A DNA stretch of 64,000 nt from Sinotaia quadrata (taxonomy: Eukaryota > Mollusca > Gastropoda > Architaenioglossa > Viviparidae). The stretch spans positions 41,868,664-41,932,663 of the forward strand of contig CM054177.1 in the NCBI GenBank assembly GCA_028829895.1, read 5' to 3'. The translations under genes were made by a program, and so were the position numbers. The notes under the pieces are model-generated. The model saw only the letters and a list, made by a program, of their open reading frames with translations. It ran no database searches and was not told where the DNA came from. Below, in pieces: positions 1-10,697 of the stretch (positions within the stretch are counted from its first letter, which is position 1; each line of letters starts with the position of its first letter).

Positions 1-1008
1 AGGTTGTTTAATTTGCACTGACAAGACACGATCGGTGCTCGTCAGGAAACAGCTTGAAAAATGATTTCATGTAGTTTAGAAACAGTCATGTCGGCAGTCA
101 CCCATAAGTTTTCATCATTTATGAAATAATATCACGGCTTCTACTATTCCAAATTGTGTACTTGAAACAGTGAATAAAGATGTTTATATGGGCGCTTGTT
201 ATGTGCGTGTTAGGGTGTGGCTGAGTGCTTTTGCCAGTGTGTGTGTGTGTATTTAAATGTCCATGTGATTTGCATGTGGTTTTGATTGTATGTTTGTGTG
301 CCTGTGCCTGTATATGGTCTATGATTGCGCATTTGTGTTGAATGTACTTTATTTACGCGCTGATGACGTATGTGTAATTCTCTGCCTAACGGTCACTAAT
401 CCCATCCGGTCTCCGAACGCGTAAAGATTATGATATGGCTATTAAATATTTCTCTAATTATTAAATTATAACCCCACGTGACAGATGAGCTTTATCCAGG
501 GTATTTATCTTCCTACTTCTCAACGTATACGCTTAATAATCATTTTGTCTTGAACCCACAACTACGTCACTTCTTTATAATGTCGCAAGGAGACAATAGG
601 ACTTAACATATGAACAAAATCTGAAATTACATTTGACGATCACAGCATACTTTTTCGAATAATTAGCCAACGAATATTCAGACAGCCACAAGCCAATTCG
701 TAAATTAATAATATCTTAATAAAATTCAAATGTGAAATACTAATCAAGAAAATGTGCAGATACAAAGGTGAGAATTGAAGTGCTTAAGAAATTACTGCCA
801 CATTCACAAGTGTGAAATGACTGATGAATAAAGCATGTCTATGATCATGAACATTCTAGGAGGGGAAATTATCTTGATATTCAAGAAGATTCATTTAATT
901 TAAGTATTGTTTAAATATTACAGGTTGTAAGAAGTGCACATCTCCAAATCTAGATAATGTAGTATTGTTATCTTAAGCATCTAAAGAAAGAAGTTAAACA
1001 GATAGATA
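1..1008. other. Non-coding, nothing recognised
   Basis: AT-rich sequence with a GT-rich stretch at 225-310 and no gene or repeat that I recognise. Confidence 0.5.
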
Positions 1009-1289
<281 letters not shown>

Positions 1290-2669
1290 CACTATACAAG
1301 ACATAAACTGATTTGAACAAACTAACGGAAGGTTCTTCATCCGGGAGAGGTTGCTAGATGTTCCCACAGAGATCGTGTCTGAAAGAAAAATAAGCATCGT
1401 AGATGTTGTAGAGACGTAAAAATTATTTCAAAGCTTCCTCTAGTGTAGAAAGACTGCACTAATACATGCTCGTCAGAAAAGAAAGGAAGCAATACATTCT
1501 TTTATCTACCCTTTACAGAAATTGGGATTTCATTACAACATCACATTGTTATCAAAATCACATCCCTAAACAGACTGATCTGTATTCTTATCAGCTATTG
1601 AACATAGAGACAATGTTGATTTGTTTACTAACCTATGACACCCACGCTACACAGATTAATAAACTTAAATTACATCTGTAACATTTATTATCCTTATTTC
1701 AGCACTACTTTCCTATAACGAGTTTAGCAAGTAGCAAGTAAACTCTATACTTCTCTAATGTTAAAGCAATTCTTAATCAACTTTAGTAAGCACATTGCCT
1801 GCATTCAGGAATTATCATATCAAGCCAGCAATTCTCATACACGAGAATCTATCAACATATGAACAGTAGAGTAAATGTTTTCCCTGTCATTTCTTGCAGT
1901 GTAAACACTGGGCCATCATATCGAATGATCAGTTCAGTTCTCTGCTTACAGCCAGGGAGTTGGGTTTATAAACAATAACACTTCCATTAGACTGGGTGGC
2001 TGGTCCGATAACCTCTCTTTAGTCTCTGGACAATAACGAGCATTAATGATTCACTTCCGAGGTTTGTCTATTGTCAGCCTACGAAATTTCGGATATATTA
2101 ACAAAGCCACACCTTTTTCATCGGGTAGTGGTGTCTGTTGATATAATTATGTATGCCAGCACTGAGCGAAAAAGCCCAAAGTCGCTAGATTGCTTAGTCA
2201 CGCTTGAAAAGGCACACTGAGCAAGAAAGCCCCAAGTCGCTGGACTGCTAACTAACCGAATCGCCAGGACTAAAATGAATACGCTCAGTCTTCACATGTA
2301 CACAGTAATAAAAAGCAAATTCACACTTATGAAAAAATATCTAAATGCACAGACCCTCCCCCCCCAAAAAAAAAAAATTAAAAAATTCTAAATACACAGA
2401 TAAATAAAATGGTAATATATAACATTTGTTGTTAAAGTTGTTAAAGCAAAGACAAAGCAGTGCCTACAGTTATGTGTTAATAGACACAGAAACTCTATAT
2501 AAAGTATTCAATAGAAAATGTTATAATATAATTAGCATAATCTTGTTGTTTCTATTTGTGCCAACAGTATACATTGCTTGGCGTATATTATAAAATGTTA
2601 CTATTAACTGAGTACTTTCCAGTGAGTGTAGTCCATGACAGTATGCACTTTACAAAACAGAAATAACTT
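1290..2669. other. Non-coding with one small duplication
   Basis: No gene seen. A degenerate roughly 57-bp tandem duplication (CACTGAGC...AAAGCCC...AAGTCGCT) covers 2159-2256. Confidence 0.5.
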
Positions 2670-2975
2670 GCAGTGTGTTGTCTCTACTGGGGAGGATGTT
2701 TCTAGAACGGTTGTAGTCTTGTACAGGACGTCACATAATGGCTTATGTAGGCCACATCCACCCCTCCTCTAAAAATAGATTACACATAAACCTACCTCCT
2801 AGAAAAGCTGCCCCTTATCCCAGGCTGGAAACATGCCTGAATGTTCCAGACATCTCACTAACTAACCACATGAATGAATATATCAGAAACTCACCTGTAG
2901 ATCATTAGTCAAATGCAACTGACCATATAAGGAGGCAACATGTATTTTGGCTCCCAGTGTTAACAAAGTATAATC
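2670..2975 (+). repeat. Dispersed repeat family A, copy 1
   Basis: The stretch GTCACATAATGGCTTATGTA...CTCCTCTAAAAATAGA...CTAGAAAAGCTG...CAGGCTGGAAAC...AATGTTCCAGACA...AGAAACTCAC...AGCTGACCAT-like...TATTTTGGC recurs reverse-complemented at 43325-43575. Its front part recurs at 5178-5240, and a short segment at 60815-60850. It has no coding content and behaves like a SINE- or MITE-scale dispersed element. Confidence 0.7.
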
Positions 2976-4436
2976 AAAAATCTAAACTTATCATCAATTA
3001 TCAAAACAGAAGGAACTCATCATCCTCTGTATATATTACTGCCAAAGGTACATTGTTTTGCTTGCCTAACTAATATTATATTCATGTTTATCTCTTAACA
3101 ATCTATTTATTTTATATTGTTATGTTTTGCTTAATATATTTAAATGTATGATGACCATGTAAGTAAGAGTTCTCTGTCAGGGAATACCTAAGGACACATT
3201 CTTAGCTCATGTGTATTTTACTGGCAGATTAGCACTTTATCTTGGATGTTGATTTGATGAGTGCTGAGCCACAAGCAACACCAGAGCAGAATAACACATG
3301 GGCCAAAGACCAGTTCAGTGGACCGTGTGAGTGTCTGCTAATGACATTCACTGAGACCCTAGGGCTACACGTCAGGCGATCTGAAGCTACGTATATAGTC
3401 ACTACTACACAGCTTCAGTCAAGTTGTAGACAAACTCTACCAAAATACTCTAGAGTTCACTCAGAAACATTCAGTGTTCTCATATAAATTCATTTATAGT
3501 TCACTCATACAAACTAACCAAATAACTTCTAGAGTGCCATAGGACTTGAATTATATAAAATATGTGTAGTTAGTTATGAAACAAGACATCTACAAGTGCC
3601 GATGCAGAATATGGATCACTGGTTAGATATGTTTATCTGCAACTGTTGTGCCAATATATTGGTACGTCGCCAATTTGGCTCTGCCCCCACTCAGATCTCA
3701 GCAGAGAATATATATATATATAACGATTATGAATAGACGAATAAAGGACAAGACATAATCATTAGATTATCACTTTTGGACTATGAAAACAAATGATAGA
3801 AATTACAGAATAAAGTTTAATATAACAACAAGAAATTTAATAAAAGAAAAATTAACAAGATTTAGAAAAATAAGTTCATCATAAGCCAGTTCGCTACACT
3901 GTAGTCACTTCACAATCACTTAACTCATGCGCTAGAATGACGTCATAGTCGTAGACATGAATCTCCCTGGCACTCAGATCAAAGTCAGAATCACGACAGG
4001 GACAAAGTAACCAAGATAAAACAGAACAGCCACACAGGCAACCAGCTGCAAAGGCAGTCAGCTACAAACACACAGCTACAGAAACAAGCCACCGAAAGCT
4101 CAGCAGTCAGAAACAAAAATAAAAACCCTGCAACACAAACAATTGCAAAGCCTAAGTGTCCATTGAAGAGGTTAATATAAGTTATATAAAACAAAAAATC
4201 ACTTTAGTTGTAATAATTGCAACAATCTACATGTAAATACAAATTCAGTAATTATTACCTAAATACAGTAAGAGAATAGTAAATAATAACAGCACAAAAT
4301 CATTAAGGAGGAAACATAAAAGAGAACAAATTGTGTGTGAAAGGAAGTATTGTAAAAGAATGGTAATTATTAACTTAACAGAAATTGATCGATATATAAC
4401 AATCAAAACAGACATCTATAAACAATTATAATGGCA

Positions 4437-4467
<31 letters not shown>

Positions 4468-5049
4468 TGGCTGGGAAGAAGGGTGATAACACTAATATTG
4501 CTAAGTATAAAAATAATAATTATAATACCTACACGCAACACTTTTATTATTATTATTACGGTGGTGGTGGTGGTGGTAGTGGTGGTGGTATTATAATGAC
4601 AGGTATGGAAAAGATAATTGGGCGATGAAATACTTAACAAGAACCAATTAATGATTCCTGTAAAGAGTTTCAGAGTAATAACAATGATAAGGAAAACAGA
4701 ATCAATGCACAAATACATATCAGTCTGACAATACATTTCCATTTCGAAAGGCTGATGTGCTCCAGGGAAGTGTGTTGATCTGGCAGAATACATTAAACAG
4801 CGGGTATTTATTTTGTGTCGAGCAGGGGGTGGAGTGCAAGAGGGAGAAAACCACAATACGGTCGGACTCGCACAGTTATCAATCAAATAAACGTCACTTT
4901 ACAAAGCATGGCGAGATATTTTTTTTAAATAAAAACTAACTAATAAACAAGACTCTCTCTTCCGGACGTGGCTCTTATAAACTGAAGTGATTGACCTAGG
5001 TTTTCTATTGGAAACTTCTAACTGCCTTAATAAGATCAGAGAAATTTTT
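2976..5049. other. Non-coding, minor microsatellites
   Basis: No gene seen. It holds (TA)n near 3711-3722, (AAT)n at 4439-4466 and (GGT)n at 4560-4590. Confidence 0.5.
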
Positions 5050-6035
5050 ACGTTGTGCTGTTAAATAATGGAGAGATTTTTATATTGTATTATTACATAA
5101 GGGAAAGATTTTTATTTATTTATTTTATTTTAGAGATACATGTATATTGTACTATTACACTCGTGAAATAATTTTACATGTGTGTTGTCTCTACTGGGGA
5201 GGATGTTTCTAGAACAGTTGTAGTCTTGTACAGGACGTAAATTAATGAAAGATTTGTATATTGCGTTGTTAAATTGGTGAGAGATTTTTACATTGTATTA
5301 TTACATTAGTGAAAGATTTTAATTGTATTATTTCATTAGTAAGATATTTTCAAATTCTTTATTACATTAGCAAGAGACAGTCTTTTAGATTTAGTTATTA
5401 CATTAGTGAGATATTTATATATTGTTTTACTACATTAGTGAGAGACATTTTAGAAAACATTGTCTTATTACATTAGTGAGATATGTTTATACTGTGTTAT
5501 TAAATTTAGCGAGAGATATTTACATTAGTGAGATATTTTATACTTTTTATTACAGAGATATATTTATATTGCGCTATTACATTAGTGAGATATTTTTATA
5601 TGTTGTTATTATATTGAGAGATATTTACATTGTGTTAGTACATTAATGAGATTTTTTATTTTGTATTAGTACATTTAGTGAGAGAGAGATATTTACATCG
5701 TTTTATTACATTTGTGAGATATGTTTATATTTTATTACATAAGTGAGAGATATTTACATTGTATTATTTCATTTAGTGAGATATATATTACATTGTTTTA
5801 TTGCATTTGTGAGATATTTTTATATTTTGTTACATAAGTGAGAGATATTTACACTGTGTTATTACATTAGTGAGATTTTTATATTGTATTATTTCATTTA
5901 GTGAGATATATATATTACATTGTTTTTATTGCATTTGTGAGATATTTTTATATTTTGTTATTACATAAATGAGATATATTTGCATTGTGTTGTTACCTTA
6001 ATGAGATATATTTACATTCATTACGTTAATGCACG
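5050..6035. repeat. Degenerate AT-rich tandem repeat, about 1 kb
   Basis: About thirty decayed units of 28-38 bp built on ATTACATTAGTGAGATATTT plus TATATTGTGTT. Unit length and sequence vary, so it is an old array. Confidence 0.85.
5178..5240 (+). repeat. Dispersed repeat family A, partial copy
   Basis: About 62 bp (GTGTTGTCTCTACTGGGGAG through CTTGTACAGGACGT) are nearly identical to 2672-2731, with one clear difference. They are inserted within the degenerate AT-rich tandem repeat at 5050-6035. Confidence 0.8.
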
Positions 6036-7880
6036 ATGTTCTTCTAAAATCTTTGATTCCTGTCACGAGAGTCAAACTAAATATATGGGCACTTTTAACA
6101 GTTCTTTGTTTTCCGATAAAATGCCTCTGGCAAGAGAGACAGGTAGGTAGCTAAAAAGGTATGGAGAGAGAAAGAAAGATGGGAGAAAAGAGAGACAGAA
6201 GGAAAGAGTATAGTCTTCTCGCCACAGCACTCTGCTTCTGTTCAAGAAGGCACACTGCACTTGACGAACTGAAAATACTGACAAATGATTCTAGCTGTAT
6301 TTTTTAAATTTATGTATTCATAGATCGAAGAGAAACCAGAGGCCAAACTGTCAGGTAGAGTAAATCCTCGCTTAGAAACCATACATTCCAAATGCAGGAT
6401 GAAAAAGAAAGTTAGGTGCCAGTTCAGAAACAAACATTAATAATAGATGAAAAGAAGAAACGAGTGTTAATAATAAATGAAAAGCAGAAAGGGAAATGAG
6501 CTATGGCCTGAACGCACCGAAGCGCCTGCAGACATTGGATGCCAGATCAAAGAGGGAGTTGGTCAAACTGGAGACGTTTGAAGCAATTACTCATTATTGC
6601 CAGTTTTACCAGTCCCCATAACTAAAAAATGTAATATTTCAAAACACGTGCCATTGGACGTTGTACCATTCCTCATAACTAACAAATGTAATATTTCAAA
6701 ACAAGTGTCATTGGACGTTTGGAAGTTAAATACATTTATTGCTAAATAGCATTATGTTTGACAGCAATCTTAAAATAATTTTAAATATCATCTTCATGTA
6801 TTAGATAATATTATTGACGGAAATTTCAAACCAAACTGGTATCCAGTGTGAAGACGCAACTTATGTGATGTTGAGTTATTGGACATTTTGTTGTTTTTCT
6901 TTTGTTTAATTTTCGTATTGGTTGTCAAAATATGCTATCTTGTCATATCATTAAATATTACTTACACTGCAATGATACACATTCCTTTTTGTTTGGCAAC
7001 CATCTTGAAATAATGCCAGATATTATCTAAATGTATTACAGTATATTATTGAAGTAAAATGTCATCATTTATTGGAATATATCGTTGAAGGAAAACCTCA
7101 TCATTTATTTGAGTATATTAAATGTCATCATTTATTGGAGTATGTTATTCAAGGAAAATGTCAGCATTTATTGGAGTATATTGACTGTCGTCATTATTCG
7201 GAGTACATTGAATGTCAGCATTTATTGAAATATATTAGTAAAGGAAAGTGTCATCGTAAGTTAGCAATAAGCTCAACATGATTCAATTTTCATTAGGATA
7301 TGTCAGTAGATTTAGTTTTTAACTTATAATTTTATTCAAAAAAATCCCTACAGACTGTTTCAAAGACCAGCTGCAAATACAATAAGGGTCTTTGCTGTTA
7401 TCATTGATGATGTAACAAGAAACAACACAGTCATTGCTATTTGCGAAATTCTAATTTCTAAATTCTAATTTCATTTATTGAAAGAACAAATAAATGTGTC
7501 AAGCATTGAAAGTCATGGGAAAGTGCAGGGCACGCAAAGCCAGAAATAAAATGTACGATGTCAAATTACACTGATTCAAAAGAGACCGCTGTTCTTACGA
7601 GTATTGATAAATTGAGAAACATTTTTTCCTTGACATGTTGACGTCAAATTGCAGAATGTATAGCTTTCGCCCACTCAGTTTATTCATGGAGGTATTATAT
7701 TACCTGTAATTTCAAGAAAATGAAACACTTTTTAAAAGGCCACTATTGTAAGAAAATGGTGTTGAGAAGTGAATTAGAGTTATTTTAAATTACGTAAAAA
7801 TAATACATTCGTATTTAGTTTCTTTTTTAGTGGAAGCTGTATTTCAGTAAAGTATTGTGGCTTGCTGGCTGACATAAGGT
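6036..7880. other. Non-coding with two small tandem repeats
   Basis: No gene seen. A 62-bp duplication (ATGTAATATTTCAAAACA...TTGGACGTT) is at 6629-6720. A degenerate 27-30-bp repeat (CATCATTTATTGGAGTATAT) is at 7058-7255. Confidence 0.55.
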
Positions 7881-7884
7881 GTAT

Positions 7885-8205
7885 TACAAAAGACATTAGC
7901 TAGGACACGTGGCTTTAGGGTTTAGAGCCTCTTTGTTACTATGATACCACTTGGCTTTAGAGCCTCCTATCAGAACACATGATTTTAAAGCCTCTCTGTT
8001 ACTATGAGAACAGGTGGTTTTAGAGCCTCCTATCAGAACACATGATTTTAAAGCCTCTTTGTTACTATGAGAACACGTGGTTTTAGACTCTCTTTCCTGC
8101 TATCAGAACACATGATTTTAGAGACTTTACAGCTACGAGAACACGTGGAACTTTTTTGCTATTCTAGAAGACATGGTTTTAGCGTCTCTTTGCTACTATC
8201 AGGAA
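7885..8205. repeat. Degenerate 55-60-bp tandem repeat
   Basis: About six units of GAACACATGATTTTAAAGCC followed by TCTTTGTTACTATGA with variants. Confidence 0.8.
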
Positions 8206-8955
8206 AGTGAGCGTGGTAAATCGAGGTGTTCTCTCAAAATTGCCTTAATGAATTGATAGCTAAAAGTAGTAGGCCTATTTCCCGTAGTGTTGTGTACACT
8301 CAAAACAAGCACACATATGTGTGAGTGTGTGTGCGTGTGTATGTGTGTGTGTGTGTCTTAGTATTTTTTATCACACGTGTGTGTAGGTGTACTCATATAA
8401 TTATGTCAGTGAATGATTGCATGCATACTGCAGAAATCATATAAAGGGAGGTAAGTAATGCAATAGCAAGATTACACAGTTGCATAGAAATACTTTCCCT
8501 TTTCTTGATGTAAATTGCAATACCTCACCAAACTGCAGCGGATGAATGAGTACAATGTGCACGTTTGTCTCTAATCAAAGGGAAGTCATTCTGTTACAAA
8601 GCGCTAGGTAATTGCCATACAGAGCATTGTGACCAAGGTTTCAGTAATGAATATTGACCATTCGTACTTATTTAACCCAACAATATTAGGCCTAAACAAT
8701 ATTGTCACTATAAGACTTGTCACAAAATAGTTCTTTGCAATTTAAATATACATCTACCACATTGTCTGTCGTTAACTCGTTTTAGTTCTATAAGTTCTAT
8801 TATTAAAATTCTACACAGTTTTCTTTCTGCAGGCCTTTTAATAACATGTCGTCTGCGATCAAAGACGCTAGGTGCGAATGATGTCCCTAGATTCCGGCAA
8901 GCGATATTCTACGCCTGGGAATCAATAACACAAAATTCTAAAAATATCAACCATT
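8206..8955. other. Non-coding flank of the LTR element
   Basis: No gene seen; a (GT)n stretch is at 8318-8358. Confidence 0.5.
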
Positions 8956-8960
8956 ATGAC

Positions 8961-10088
8961 TGTGACGATGTGTGACAAATTCTGTGTCATGACCTCGTGA
9001 CCCAATTGCTCGTTTCAAAATTAAATTTTTGAACGGACCTTTGTTGAAATTCACCCGTGATACATCAGTATCGAGAGAAGCTTTCTAGCAAGGTCGGATT
9101 GTTGCATAACTTTAGGCCAGTGTCCAGCACCTTCGAGATCAACAACATACCACGTGAGCGGTCACGTGATGCGTTCAATGTAGTTCATAAAATACGATCA
9201 TAACGCGCCAAAATTCTCACTCACTTCCAGACCGGCAGACACACCAGGCAGCTTTAACATTAGCTCGTCCCGCCGCCATACCAGAGTCGTAAGAGAGTCG
9301 AAGATGAACCCGCGCTAGAGCAGTAAAATCTACTTTTAAGAGCCGGGTTCTTCTTATGTTATTCCTCTCTACCTTCGTACTTCTTGAGTCGTACACCGAC
9401 TCGGGCGTCTTCATGACCCATACGTAAAAGTACATCGTGTTAACTACGGTTAACGATCGTCGCAAGTACATTAGCGATGCAGTAATTGAGTGGACATTGA
9501 CTGTTATGCTATGCGGTACTGACGATGAGCCAAAGGATGTGGACCAGTTCTAACCAGTTGAACCCCACATGCGACCAAGAGTGTAGTTAAGTATATCTAC
9601 TAGGGTCCAGAATCAAGTGACTATTTGGCAACAGAAAAGCAAATTCTCGTTAGAACTTTTAACCAGGACGGTAAATGAGAGAACGACGCTGTGTAGAATT
9701 AAGACGTCGTGTCGTAATTAATCGTTGCTGTTAATTGTTAAACTTATTAAATCTTATTTCATTTTGTTAAGAACCTCTTTTTGTAGTAAATTGTATGCAT
9801 ATAGACCAAATGGGATTGGATGGGGGCTGTCTGAGCTAAACGAATGACGTAATGAATGCATATGAATCTAAGAGAGTTTTTAACGATTTCCAATCTAGCT
9901 AATGTACGCAAATTATCAGTTTCGTAAATCTGTGATCTAGACTACAAAGATGCATTTTTAATTTAGTCGAATGATGATTTGAGCAACCAGTCTGTTTAGG
10001 TTAAACGAGAGAGAATTAATTTAAATAGTGAATTAAAGTTCTATAATTTCCTAAGCAGGGTCTTTAAATAAATACTGGAAACGTAACA
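8961..10088 (+). repeat. 5' LTR
   Basis: 1128 bp, TG...CA termini. It matches 14366-15493 at a constant offset of 5405 with no difference noticed. It contains an AT-rich TATA-like stretch near 9187 (cataaaatacg) and an AATAAA at 10067-10072, 16 nt before the LTR end. A short reverse-strand open frame inside it (9217-9471) occurs identically in the other LTR and is considered chance. Confidence 0.95.
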
Positions 10089-10697
10089 AGTGGTGCCTCG
10101 TCCGCGGATTGATATGTATTAAATTGTAACATTTTTTATACATAGGGCGTATCATAAACCTAGAAACGAACGAACGAACTGAGAATTGCCAATATTCTAT
10201 TGATTCAGGATTGTTGAAATATTTATCTTGCTTTTGTTGTGACATGTGCATGTATTCTTTTGCAGAGTAGCGTGCATGTTAGTTAATATATGTTTAAGCG
10301 TAGTTAAGCATTATGTTAGCTATTGATGATTTATTTAGTATTGTGTTACTGGATACTTCATTGTAAGAGGTCGACGTGTTATACCGCCAGCTAGGAGAGT
10401 TATCGGTAGTAACAGACTTCGGACTATTATATTTAGGGTGCTAAGTATAATGTGTAATGTTGTATGGTCGGAGCCGTGACATTACGAAAGCCTTGGAGAC
10501 AACAGATTTGTAGCCAAGCAGGTGAACGTGTAACCAACGCGTAATTTATTTCGGAAGGTGTTCTGAATAAATTCAATAATTTTTGTAAGGTCGTAGCCTA
10601 AAAGTTATTGTGGGATAAAAGCGGAGTTTTATCGCCTACGGTTAGATACACAATCACGAGAGATATTTATTGTAGCCAGACGCGCTAAATAAATAAG
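10089..10697 (+). other. 5' leader of the LTR element
   Basis: About 600 bp between the 5' LTR and the ORF start. It has stops in all frames and no recognised coding content. In other retroelements this region carries packaging and translation signals; none can be pinpointed here. Confidence 0.5.
10091..10109 (+). other. Primer-binding-like site
   Basis: TGGTGCCTCGTCCGCGGAT starts two bases after the 5' LTR. The leading TGG would pair with a tRNA CCA end. The CTCGTCCG...GAT core resembles the tRNA-Pro-type primer site known from retroviruses, but with several mismatches, so the primer tRNA is unassigned. Confidence 0.55.

Noticed and set aside
5050..6035. Centromere-type satellite
   Set aside because: Only about 1 kb, highly variable unit length and strongly decayed.
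7072..7281. 69-codon ORF with repeated EYI/HHLLEY words
   Set aside because: Arises from a degenerate 27-30-bp repeat; no homology or gene structure.
9217..9471. 84-codon reverse ORF, identical at 14622-14876
   Set aside because: It is the same LTR sequence twice, antisense to the element and without known similarity; two identical copies are explained by the LTR pair, not by coding selection.
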